A stretch of 64,000 bases of DNA from Bacteroidales bacterium. GTDB lineage: Bacteria; Bacteroidota; Bacteroidia; Bacteroidales; FEN-979. The position numbers were made by a program, and so were the translations under genes. A model generated the notes under the pieces. That model saw only the letters and a program-made list of their open reading frames with translations. It searched no databases and was not told the origin of the DNA. Location of the stretch: contig JANXZO010000026.1 in the NCBI GenBank assembly GCA_025355465.1, positions 1 to 64,000 of the forward strand, read 5' to 3'. Of this stretch, positions 36,330 to 47,100 are shown piece after piece (position 1 is the stretch's first letter; the number at the start of each line of letters is the position of its first letter).

Positions 36330-39300
36330 TTACCTGATCATCACCTTCCCCGCATTCACCTTCCCCGGTGTAACGACCTTTACCAATAATATCTGCGGTG
36401 TTACCGATACAGGAATGATGGTCATTGGTCCGGGCTGAAGGATTGTCATTTTCACGAGTTTTCCCAGAAGGTCATATATATAAACGTTACCCTGGGATGT
36501 GGATTGGTTTTCGCGGGTGATAAAAATCTGGTTTTGCCATGCATAAATCCGGATTCCCTGTTCCGAGTTGTTTCCGTCGATCCCCTGGGCAGCGTTGAAG
36601 TGAAGGGCAAACCTTTCTGTCACGTTGTCCGGATCGTACTGAAACGGGTAACGCGGGTTGAGGGTCAGGTCTTGAGTTTGGCCGGTTTGCTTATCCTCCA
36701 GGAAAACATGCGTTCCTGCTTCAAAGCTCCCTGTACCGGATGCCGTGATGGAAAAGGTGCCCGTATCCCCGCATTTGAACCCCAGCGGCACTACCTGGTT
36801 TTCTCCGGTGCGGGGCAGGATGTTAATGGCAGCCACCTCGTCGGGCAGTATGCTGTATAACTGGGGCGCCGCGCTGATTCCAAAAAGTTTATAGGCATCA
36901 TACTGCCAGTCGAATTCCGGCGTGCTGCCCTGCCTGAACCACACCATGGTCCGGTCCTCGTAACCATTTCCTTCCGCCACAAGCGAAAGCTGGTCCTGCA
37001 CCGCCAGCGTGTCTTTGTAAAACGATTGGTTATTATTCACCCGGGCGGCATTGGTCACGCCAATCGAGCCCGTCGTCCAGTTGTTGATATCCTGTGTCAC
37101 ATGCACGAAAAAGCCCTGCATTGCCGGGATATATTTTGTGGCTGCAGTGCCGGCATTGAGGTCGCGGTTCCAGGTTACATACTGCGAGCCATTCCAGAGG
37201 TAGGCAGTGGGATCCACATGGGTGAGGGTCCAGCCGGCCGAGGTCCAGTCGGTGGCGCTCGGGTAGGGGTTCCCGGCCAGTGTCCAGCCGGCATAGGTGG
37301 CGCCGATGGTGCGGGTGAGGGACAAAGTTTTCGTCCCGGTGTTTAGTACGCCGGTAAATATTTTGGTGGCGGTGCTGGTGGCTACCGGACTCCAGACTGC
37401 CCATCCTGTTACCGAAGGCAAATGGACCGTCAGCAGCTGGATATAGGCGCCCCAGCCGGCATCGGGGTCGGAGAGAGGACGCATATCGGCCTCGTTGGAG
37501 GTGCGCAGGTAGTCGTTGAGGAACGTTCCGGAAACGGCGTCGGATATGGGGGCTGAGACATAGTGCCACGTATCCTGCGAAAGGTAACGCTGAACGGTAG
37601 CCGTTCCTGTTCCGGCGATACCATTGTCGATGAGGGAGCCTGTGCCGGTGTTATTGCTTACGATCAGAATGTTGTTGCCATTCATGGTGATGGTGCCGCC
37701 AACCGTGAGGTCTTTGCCCGGGTTGATGGTAAGCAGCCCGTTGCTGCCGAAAACAAGGTTGTTGCAGGTAGCCCCGTTGTTGTTGATCACCGGGAGGAAA
37801 GCGCGGGAAGGAATCCAGATGTTCGTTGTACCAGTCGGCAGTGTTGAATTATCCCAGTTGGAGGCGGTGTTCCAGTCGCTGGGGGCGCCGGAGCTCCCGC
37901 CGATCCAGAGGCCGGAGACCGAAACCACAATGTCGTCGATGGCCCAGTAGTATCCGTTGGAACCGGTATAGTTCCATTTGAACTTCACCTGGTTCTGCCC
38001 GGCTACGGCCGCGATCACCTGGTTAAAGGCAGCCGGGTTGGCAGTGGTGGAAGTCCATTGCTGGATCTGCGTCCAACTGGTGCCGTTATTTATACTGTAA
38101 GACAGGGTGGCGGAGGAGCCGGCGGATGCCCGGAAATAGTGGTTGAATTTCAGGTATACCCCGGAATAGAGCGACAGGTCCAGCGTGGGGGTGATGAGGT
38201 CGGCATTCTGAGAATTCGCCGCTCCGTATGTGTTGCTGTTGAGGTAGGCGTAGTAGTTCGTGAGCGATGGATTGTTGGCTCCGTTGCTGTTGATGTTCCC
38301 GAACTGCCACACCTCTCCGTTCCCCTGGTGGTCGCTTTGCGTCCAGCAGCCGGGGATCGCATATGCGGTGAAGGATTCGCTGAATGGGGGACCGTACGAT
38401 CCGCAGGAGGTGGTGAAGGTCACCTCGTTCCCGTAAGCGGTTCCCGTGGAATTGGTAGCGTAGGCCCTGAGGTGATAAAAGGTACCCGGCGTGAGAAAGG
38501 TTATATTGCTGCTGAACGTCCCTGTACCCGCGCCATCAGTGGTATGCATGTCGGAAGTTGTCGGACCGGCCGCGGAGCTCCAGCATACGCCACGCGCTGT
38601 TACTGTTGCTCCACCATCAGCAGAGACCGTTCCACCGGTGGTGGCCGTGGTACTGGTGATGGCGCTGGCAGCGGTTGTTGTCAGGGTGGATCCCCCGGCC
38701 ATAAAGGTGAGGTCGGTTCCGTTGGTGGTTCCTTCGCTGTTGCTCCCCACCACCCGGAAGTGGTAGGTGGTGCCGGCAGTCAGTCCCGTGATTGCGGCTG
38801 TTGAGGCCACATTCGATGAACCTGAACCGGCCGAAACGGTGGCCGTTGAATTGCCGTAACTTGTTGTTGTTCCCCACTCAAAATGGGAGGTGGTGGATAA
38901 TCCTTCCGGGTTGACAGTGCCATTCAGCGTGGACCCCGTGAGCGTGATTGATGAGGCGGCAGCAGTGGCGGCAGCCGGCGTTCCCGATATCTTGAAAGAG
39001 GCGATTTTCGTTGCCCAGGGCCAGGTTCCTCCATAGGTGCCGATATACTCCTGGGTGGTCCAGAAAGTCTGGTTGTCGACCGGGTCGATATTCATGGCTG
39101 TATAATCTCCCCAGCGTGAAGCCCCTGAAATGGATGCCGTCCCGGCCTGGATCACCCCTTCCGCGACGTTCATGGTATTCAGCGGATCACCCGCCTTCCT
39201 CCCTGTGTAATAGATAGAGGGAAAGGTGGTTGAACTGGACACAGAATAGGCCATGCCGATATCCCCGTTGGCATTCATGGCGATGCTGGCCATCCAGCGC

Positions 39301-40592
39301 CAGAGCCCGTCGTTCGGGGCATAGGTCGATTGCTGGTACATCGAAAAGGTGGAGCCGGTTTTCCGGTATTCATACCAGCGGATCCCCGATTTGCTGTTGG
39401 CGGAGATACTGTGGCAGGTCACGAAGGTCTCATAGCTGCCGAAATTCCGGTACTGGTTCCGGAACATGAGCCGGTCGCCCAGCCCGTCGACCAGCTGTGA
39501 GGTGCCTGCCTGGGGGATTGTCGCAAGGCCGATACCGGAATAGCTGGTTACCGGCAGGGCTGTCACAAAGGTGAAGGTACTGCTGGCCGGGGTGGTCCAA
39601 TCGGTATGCAGCGCCCAGAGGCGCAATTCAGCCCCGGAGATAAATGCGAAATAGTTGGATGTTCCCGTGGGGGGGAGGGTCCCGTCGCAATCGGAGGGTA
39701 GCATGGAATAGCAGGCAGCACCGCTTCCCGACCCACTTCCGCCGAGGGTTTCCGTTTTAAAATAGATCATGCTGGCGGTCGGATCACCAGTAAGCATTTT
39801 TGTCCGCTCCATCACACAGCTGCCCCCGCCCACAAAAGGCGTTCCGGCAGTATTGGTATTAAACCGGTTGATGGCCATATAATAGCCATCCTGCCATACC
39901 CCCAATTTTGGATAATCGGGCATATAATCGAACTCGAAAGCGTAACGGTAATAGCTTCCGGTCGGGTCGCCGGTGGTGGAGACCGCGATCAGTTCATATT
40001 CTGTTTTGGGCGTCCCGGGACAATCGATGGCAAACTGGCTGATGATCCAGCGGTCGGCATTTTCGTCGTAGAGAACAATGGCATCGCCGTTGTTGTGACC
40101 ATACCAGTTTCCGTTAAAACCTGTCCAGATGGTCGAGGTGGGTACCGGTCCATAAAGGGAGGTGCCGCCCTTGCTGAAGATCTCCAGCGAAACATTCACC
40201 ACCTCCACGTAATGGTTCGGACCCACATCCCCGGCAGGATCCGGGGGAGTATAGCGGCTGGGGGCATTGGCCGCGTTGGTGATACCGGCAAAATTGGCGA
40301 TGGGGGCCGACATGGCGGCATCACCCGGTTTTGTATAATTGATCTGCAGGACGTTGTCAATCCCGGTGCCGTGATAGGGCGGCCTGAACTTGTTGGGAAC
40401 CTCGTTCTCTTCCCCCTCCTCCTTTTCACGATCGGATTCACTTCTCACCGCCGGCTTCATGTCGCGCAACGGGATGGAGACATCGAACCCCGCGGCGTGC
40501 TGCACGACGGGAGCCTGGGCATGCCCGCTGATTGCGGCGAACAGCGGCAGAACGAGAAGAAGAACAATACTTGGAAACGTATATTTTTTCAT
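36330..40592 (-). CDS. Large secreted multidomain protein, probable T9SS cargo
   Basis: This 1420-residue protein has a signal peptide (about 1-25, ending SGHAQ). A first domain (about 110-520) carries PPDPAGDVGPNHYVEVVN. Two fibronectin type III-like domains follow (about 540-730), each with a TxYHxRxxxxNS/T pattern. Next is a MAM-like jelly-roll (about 740-890: FSESFTAYAIPGCWTQSD, YYWAIDDIVVS) and a beta-rich region. The last 80 or so residues (GNVYIYDLLGKLVKMTIL, GKVMIR) fit a T9SS sorting domain. It is presumably exported through SprA, encoded next door, and attached to the surface or released. No catalytic motif was recognised. Transcription probably starts from the box at 40645. Confidence 0.82.
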   Translation of the reverse strand: MKKYTFPSIVLLLVLPLFAAISGHAQAPVVQHAAGFDVSIPLRDMKPAVRSESDREKEEGEENEVPNKFRPPYHGTGIDNVLQINYTKPGDAAMSAPIANFAGITNAANAPSRYTPPDPAGDVGPNHYVEVVNVSLEIFSKGGTSLYGPVPTSTIWTGFNGNWYGHNNGDAIVLYDENADRWIISQFAIDCPGTPKTEYELIAVSTTGDPTGSYYRYAFEFDYMPDYPKLGVWQDGYYMAINRFNTNTAGTPFVGGGSCVMERTKMLTGDPTASMIYFKTETLGGSGSGSGAACYSMLPSDCDGTLPPTGTSNYFAFISGAELRLWALHTDWTTPASSTFTFVTALPVTSYSGIGLATIPQAGTSQLVDGLGDRLMFRNQYRNFGSYETFVTCHSISANSKSGIRWYEYRKTGSTFSMYQQSTYAPNDGLWRWMASIAMNANGDIGMAYSVSSSTTFPSIYYTGRKAGDPLNTMNVAEGVIQAGTASISGASRWGDYTAMNIDPVDNQTFWTTQEYIGTYGGTWPWATKIASFKISGTPAAATAAASSITLTGSTLNGTVNPEGLSTTSHFEWGTTTSYGNSTATVSAGSGSSNVASTAAITGLTAGTTYHFRVVGSNSEGTTNGTDLTFMAGGSTLTTTAASAITSTTATTGGTVSADGGATVTARGVCWSSAAGPTTSDMHTTDGAGTGTFSSNITFLTPGTFYHLRAYATNSTGTAYGNEVTFTTSCGSYGPPFSESFTAYAIPGCWTQSDHQGNGEVWQFGNINSNGANNPSLTNYYAYLNSNTYGAANSQNADLITPTLDLSLYSGVYLKFNHYFRASAGSSATLSYSINNGTSWTQIQQWTSTTANPAAFNQVIAAVAGQNQVKFKWNYTGSNGYYWAIDDIVVSVSGLWIGGSSGAPSDWNTASNWDNSTLPTGTTNIWIPSRAFLPVINNNGATCNNLVFGSNGLLTINPGKDLTVGGTITMNGNNILIVSNNTGTGSLIDNGIAGTGTATVQRYLSQDTWHYVSAPISDAVSGTFLNDYLRTSNEADMRPLSDPDAGWGAYIQLLTVHLPSVTGWAVWSPVATSTATKIFTGVLNTGTKTLSLTRTIGATYAGWTLAGNPYPSATDWTSAGWTLTHVDPTAYLWNGSQYVTWNRDLNAGTAATKYIPAMQGFFVHVTQDINNWTTGSIGVTNAARVNNNQSFYKDTLAVQDQLSLVAEGNGYEDRTMVWFRQGSTPEFDWQYDAYKLFGISAAPQLYSILPDEVAAINILPRTGENQVVPLGFKCGDTGTFSITASGTGSFEAGTHVFLEDKQTGQTQDLTLNPRYPFQYDPDNVTERFALHFNAAQGIDGNNSEQGIRIYAWQNQIFITRENQSTSQGNVYIYDLLGKLVKMTILQPGPMTIIPVSVTPQILLVKVVTPGKVNAGKVMIR

Positions 40593-40644
40593 GGTTTACG
40601 TGCTTAAATAAAACCTCATTGAACCTAGTGCAGGCAATTAGGCA

Positions 40645-40652
40645 CAAAAATA
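40645..40652 (-). promoter_or_regulatory. -7 promoter box before the 1420-aa cargo gene
   Basis: TATTTTTG on the minus strand, 52 bases before the ATG at 40592. Confidence 0.45.
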
Positions 40653-40720
40653 CTTAAATAAATTTGAGTTTGTTCTGTTATTTAGAAAAATTATGAATAG
40701 TTAAAAAAAGAAGGGAATAA

Positions 40721-40748
40721 TTTACGATCTACGATTTACGATTTACGA
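40721..40748. repeat. Heptamer array TTTACGA x4
   Basis: Four tandem heptamers (one variant, TCTACGA). On the minus strand each unit reads TCGTAAA or TCGTAGA and contains a stop codon. It is directly followed by the TAGCGAAA array. Confidence 0.85.
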
Positions 40749-40755
40749 AAAAAGA

Positions 40756-40779
40756 TAGCGAGGTAGCGAAATAGCGAAA
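40756..40779. repeat. Octamer array TAGCGAGG/TAGCGAAA x3
   Basis: TAGCGAGG followed by two TAGCGAAA units. The same octamers occur at 53577-53608, immediately after the 4149-aa gene, so the two arrays bracket that gene. Confidence 0.9.
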
Positions 40780-40790
40780 AATAAAAATTT

Positions 40791-40829
40791 CTTCGTGGTC
40801 TTCTTTTTACTTCGTGACCTTCGTGTAAT
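40791..40829. repeat. Imperfect CTTCGTG repeats
   Basis: CTTCGTGGTC (40791), CTTCGTGACC (40810) and TTCGTGTAAT (40820) form a degenerate direct repeat with unit about 10 bases. No function is evident. Confidence 0.5.
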
Positions 40830-40862
40830 TTTAAAAAGACACAGGGTCACAAGGTGAAATAA

Positions 40863-40894
40863 TTTTCAAATTTTCAAATTTTCAAATTTTCAAA
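40863..40894. repeat. Octamer array TTTTCAAA x4
   Basis: Four exact units in tandem, followed by TTC and a T-run. The minus-strand reading TTTGAAAA contains TGA in each unit. Confidence 0.9.
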
Positions 40895-41092
40895 TTCTTT
40901 TTTTTTGTTAAAACTTGTTAAAAATCAGCCAAATGTTTGGTTGATTCGAATTTATCATAAATTTGAGTAAAGAATTTCCCAGTCAATTAATGAGATTGCA
41001 ACGAATGACTTATAAAAGCCAACCGGGATATCTGTCCTTGTTAGAATCCTTTCACATCAGTTCGCGGAAAATAAACCGATATATCTTCCTTC

Positions 41093-41133
41093 AGGAGTTA
41101 ACCATGTTCAGAAACCAAACCATTTCCTTATGA
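41093..41133 (+). promoter_or_regulatory. Shine-Dalgarno and 9-codon upstream frame overlapping the giant gene start
   Basis: AGGAG at 41093-41097 lies 6 bases before an ATG at 41104. That frame encodes MFRNQTISL, and its TGA stop overlaps the ATG of the 4149-aa gene (ATGA at 41130-41133). Ribosomes loaded on this short frame could re-initiate on the giant gene. A good Shine-Dalgarno is unusual in this phylum. Confidence 0.45.
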
Positions 41134-44100
41134 AAAAGTTTTTACTTTTTACAATCGCATTATTGTTAAACTGTATTGCCTTCAGTCAGAACATCTTTAA
41201 TGACGGATTTGAAGCAGGAAACACAGATCAGTCAACAACAATCTTAGGGTGGACGCAAATAACAGGTCCTACTTACACAAGTTATTCCTGGACTGCAAAC
41301 TCCTCATTAACGACATATAATCGTTCCCCACGAACAGGATTATGGGATGCGTTTTTGCATTATTCAGGAGAATCCTGGCTGTTCAGGCAAGTAACCCTGA
41401 CATCAGGAACTGCATATCAGTTTTCTGTCTGGGCCAGGCAAGATGGAGCGACGCTTACGGATGCAACGGTAGAATTAAAGTATGGAACTGCAGCATCTAT
41501 TGCCGGAATGACAAATTTGATTACTGCCGCGACTGGCGTCGGGAGTTCCTATGTGCAGGTAAAAGGTACTTTTACACCTGCATCTTCCGGAACTTTTTAT
41601 GTTGCCATTCATGGAAATATAAATTCCACCCCCTGGTATCTTACGATTGATGATGTTTCACTCGATGTTGCCGCAGCTCCGAATGCTCCACCGATCTCAT
41701 TTACTGCTTCTTCAGTATCACAAACAGGGATGACCATCGGATGGACCGACAATTCTACCAATGAAACCTCATTTCGTGTATATCGTTCCACAGATAATAT
41801 AACTTTTACTCAAGTGGGTAGTGATATTCCATCCACCTCAACAGCGACAACAGGGACACTTTATTCTCAACCACAAACCGGATTAGTTGCTGGAGTTACA
41901 TATTATTATCGAGTTGTATCAACACTAATTCTTGAATCTACTTACCTTACGGGAAATCAGGCCACCTTGCCATTAGTCCCTCTGACTGGTGTTAAAACTA
42001 TTGATCCTGCCGGAAGCGGGCCCAACAATTATTTTACATTTACCGCTGCAATTACTGATCTAAATACTAACGGTACGGCTGCCGGCGGAGTGACTTTTAA
42101 TGTTGCCTCTGCCACATATACAGAGAACCCACCTGCCATAACTGCAACCGGTACCATTGCCAACCAAATTATTTTTCAAAAAGGCGGGGTTGGCGCAAAT
42201 CCTATTTTAGCTGCAACCGGAGGAGCCGGAACAAGTGATTTCGGGTTTTGTTTTTCTGGTAGCGACTATATCACATTCGACGGAATTGATGTAACAGCAA
42301 CAGGTGCCACACTTGAATATGGTTACCTGATAAGAAACGGTTCAGCAACCGATGGGGCACAGTATAATACGATTAAAAATGCCAGGATAACTTTGAACCG
42401 TACCAACCTTCTAACAGTTGGTGTCATGCAATCCTCCAGCAGCTCGTATGGAGGCGGTGTAACACCTACGGCCAACAGCGGAAACAATTCCTACAACAAG
42501 TACTATAACCTAACCATCGAGAATTCTTATTCCGGAATATGGTTATATAGTTATACTTTAACCTATTATGACCTTGGGAATGAAATCGGAACTACCGGAA
42601 CGGGATCAACAACCATCGGCGCTTCCACTGCCAACGACATCGGGAACGGGTCAAGTACTGTGTATGGAATTTATGCTTATTATCAGACCGGATTGAAAGT
42701 ATTCAATACCGAGATCAGGAACCTGACAGGCACGAGCACGTCCTATGTATATGGACTTTATTCATACTACGATCAGGGTAATTCGCTCTTTTTCAATAAT
42801 AAGATTCATGACATTTCGACTACAAATACGACAACAAGCCCGAGGTTGTATGGCATGTACGTTTATTATCCCACGCTTACCACAAATGTGTATAACAATG
42901 TGGTTTATGGTTTTTCGCATGCATTATCTGCAGCCAGCGCTACAATGATAGTCTATGGTATCAATATAACCGGAACGACAACGGCCAATGTTTACTACAA
43001 CACCGTTAGGATGAATTTATCGGCAAACGTAACAAATACGGCATTCTATAACGCGATAACGAATGGCACTGTTAAAAATAATATCTTCTCAAACTTCTCC
43101 ACAGCAGGAGCCACATCCAAAAGATATAGTTTCTATGCCTCATCAAATCCTGTCAGCACCTCAAATAACATTTTATATATTGATGGTGCTGGGACCAACA
43201 ATTTCGTAGGATACGGTGTTGCAGCCGACAGGGCCTCTTTGAATATTTTTGCGGCAGTCATAAGTCCTGCAGCTCCCTCTTACGGGTTTTTAGGCGGCAG
43301 TTGCAATGCGGATCCCAACTTTACGGGGACCACGGATCTCACTTTTGCAGGATCCACACCTGCACGCTACAGCGGAACGCCGATTGCAGGGATAACAACG
43401 GATTTTGCCGGAACTACCAGGGGTCTTACCCGTCCGACTATCGGCGCCTATGAAACGACCCAGCCTTTGAATGACAAATCGGCCCCGGTTTTTTCCAATA
43501 TATCTGTGACAAACGGGATCACTCCTGTTGTCAGTATAACATTGAATGACAACAGCAATTCCGCACTTAATTCGACAATCCGCCTGTGGTACCGGCTTTC
43601 CACCAGTGTTGGCGCTTTTACAGCGCTCGATGCTGACGCCAAACCTGTAGGTGCAATGAACGGAACCTATACCTGGAATACTTCAGTTGCTGCATTGCCG
43701 CAAGGAGTTTATCAGTTCTATATTGCAGCCAGGGATGATCAGGGAGCCGGATTGGGTATTTTCACCTATCCGATGTGGGCTACAACCTGGTTGGGTTGGG
43801 CGGCCGGCGACCCTCCCAATTTCGTTGCTAATCCTGACGCAGCAGCCAATACAAGTACTTTTGTAAAACAGGCGAATCTAGTTGCAGGATCCTATGAAGT
43901 AGGCGATGACCAGCCGGTATTGAAAAAACTTACAGATGTTGCAGCTCAGCTTAACTCATCTATCCTTCAGGGAAATGTTACCTATGAGCTGAATTCTACC
44001 TATGATGGTACCACCGGTGAACTATTTCCTGTTGTGTTCAATCAGTACACCACGAGCGGAGGGAACTGGACCGTCACAATTCGTGTCAAGGGGGGAGTTT

Positions 44101-47100
44101 CTGCTCGTACTACTTCAGGAAACATTGCAAATCAATTGATCCGACTCGACGGCGCTGACAATATTACCTTCGATGGTAGGGCCGGCGGCACAGGTTCAAC
44201 CATTGCCTGGAATATTAAAAATACAAATGTAGGGGGATATGCCATCCTGCTGTTTAACGATGCTCAATCAAATACGATTCAGTATTGTGATGTGGTTGCC
44301 GTAAATCCTGCCAACCCCGTAATCTTTATCGGTGGAACCACGGGTGCCAATGGGAACGATAACAATATGTTTTTGAATTGTAATATTCATGATGACGGTA
44401 CAAATTACCCGATCTATGGCATTGCATCCCAGGGTACCACTACTACTCTGAATACATGGAACAGCGGAATAACCGTTTCAAACTGCAATATTTATAACTA
44501 CTATTTGAATGGTGGAAGCGCAGTGGGTATATATCTGGCCGCAGGTTCTACCTCCTGGACAGTTACAGGTAACAGTTTCTATGAGACTGCAACAAAGACT
44601 CCGACTACTGCAGCCGGCTTTACGGGGATCCTAATGGGATCAGGCGATGGTCATACGGTTTCAGGTAATTACGTCGGTGGTTCCGGCCCATTATGTGCCG
44701 GAATGTTGACATTTAGCGGTACAACTGTTGCCAATTATGTCTATGGAATCCGGTTTGGAACAATGCTCCTGAGCAATGCGAATTCGGTTCAGGGAAATAC
44801 TGTTAGTAATATTAGTCTGGGCACAAACCCAGCTGGGGCAGGAACAATTTTATTTGATGGGATACTGATTTCATCAGGCATTGTCAATGTTGGTAATATT
44901 ACTCCTAACACAGTCGGGTCAGGCTCTGCAACAGGCTCAATTGTAGTTGCTTTAGGTGCCGGGGCCTTTACATCGAATGTGCTTGGGATTGATTTTCGTA
45001 GTCCGACTGGACTTATTCAAAATAATATTGTTGGAGGTATCACCTTATCTGGTACAACAACATCAGCTGCCACCATTGCAGGAATATATTTCCCGCCGAC
45101 ACTGGCTGGTGATGTAACAATATCCGGAAATACTATTGGCAGCGCAACAACGGCCAATAGTATTCAGGCAGTTTCAGCTGCAAACCCGCCAGTTTCGATT
45201 TATGGGATTTATTCTCTGCCACAAGGTGGGTACGGCAATGTTACAATGACTAACAATGTAGTGGCAAATATTAGCAACAGCTCTACCAATGCTTCTTCAT
45301 TAATTTGTGGTATCGGGAGTGCAAACTCATATGCACCAACCATCATTTCACAGAATACTGTTCGTGATTTGCTCAGTACCGCACCAAATACTGGGACCAC
45401 CGCAACCGCATCAATTATCGGCTTGTACTCTTCAAATGCATTTGCCGGACAGATGGTCAGGCAAAATTCATTTTTCAATTTCACCAACTCAACAGCAACA
45501 GCCGCTGCCGTTATTACAGGTATCTATTATATAGGCCCAACAACAGGAACAAATTCAATAGAACGTAATTTGATCCACAGTTTCTCCCTGTCTTCAACCT
45601 CAGCAACCGCAACCTTAAATGGTATTTATAATGCTGGAGGATTAACCACTCTGAAAAACAATATGATTCGCCTTGGGATTACCTCAGCCGGTGCAAGTCT
45701 TACATCCGTCAGCCAGATCAACGGCATTTATGAGAACAGCGGGATAAATAATTACTATAATAATAGTGTCTATGTTGGCGGTACTGGTGTTGTAGGTACA
45801 ACTGGGAGCACTTATTGTTTTTACAGCACTGTTACAACGAGCCCGAGAAATATTGTTGATAATATTTTCTTCAATGCACGTTCAGGAGGGGCAACGGGAA
45901 AGCATTATGCGATTCGTGTTGCAGGTACCGGTGTAAACCCTGCAGGACTTACCAGCAACTATAACCTTTTATTTGCCAATGGAGCTACTGGCGGCACCTT
46001 AGGATATTATAATGCCGATATGTTGACAATAGCTGCCTGGAAGGCCGCCACCGGTCAGGACATGGCCAGTGGAAATGGTGATCCCAATTTTATAAATGCC
46101 ACCGGGACAAGTGCGTTGGTTGACCTGCATGTTCAAAACCCGACTCCGATCGAGGCAGCAGGGATAGCTCTTTCTTCTGTGACTGATGACTATGACGGGC
46201 AGACAAGGAGTTCATTAACCCCTCCGGATGTAGGAGCTGATGCCGGGAATTTTACACTCGGCGCCGATGTTTTTGGTCCGAACATTACCTTCACGCCGCT
46301 GGGAAATGGTGGAACAGCCAACAGGGTTGTAAGCAACTTTGCTACCATTACCGATAATGTAGGTGTCGCAGCCGGTGCAAATGTACCCAGGCTCTACTAT
46401 AAAAAATCGACCGATAACAATGCCTTTGTTGGCAACACGAGTGCCGACAATGGATGGAAGTATGTTCTGGCAAGCAATACAACGAGCCCTTACAGTTTCA
46501 CGATCGATTATTCGATAATTAATGGAGGTTCTGTATCACCAACAAACATTATCCAGTATTTTGTTGTTGCCCAGGATGCAGCCAATAACCTTAGTTCCAA
46601 TCTTCAGGGTGCAACTGCCAGCGGTAATCCGCCTGTCACCTTGATCAACGGAGCACCTGCATCCCCGAATTCGTTTGTGATCGCATCGTATATCCTTTGG
46701 GGAACAGTTACTGTTCCAGGCACTTATCCTACATTGACGGGAACCGGAGGGCTTTTTGAGGCGATTAACAATGGTATTATTGTAGGTAATATTACAGCGA
46801 ATATTACCGCAAACCTTACCGAACCCGGAACTGTTGCGCTGAACCAGTTTAATGAATCTCCGGTCAACTCAAATTTCACACTGACCATCCAGCCTGACGG
46901 AACAACTGAACGACTGATCTCGGGAGCTGTAGCAAACGGAATGATCAGGCTTGACGGAGCGGACAGGGTTTTCATTGACGGACGCTACAATTACGCTGGC
47001 CGGTATCTCAGGTTCCGCAACACGAATACTTCAAATCCGACCTTTACGTTCCTGAATGATGCCACGAACAACACCATCAGGAACTGCTACATTGAAGGCG

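Larger units (their letters stand above)
40593..41129. other. Intergenic region rich in microtandem repeats
   Basis: This 537-base AT-rich gap separates two divergent T9SS cargo genes. It contains a minus-strand promoter box (40645), four short tandem arrays with units of 7-10 bases (40721, 40756, 40791, 40863), a T-run near 40895, and a small upstream frame with its own Shine-Dalgarno (41093-41133). No other gene is visible. Confidence 0.7.

Noticed and set aside
40721..40894. CRISPR array in the repeat-rich gap
   Set aside because: Units are 7-10 bases and directly adjacent, with no spacers and no cas genes.
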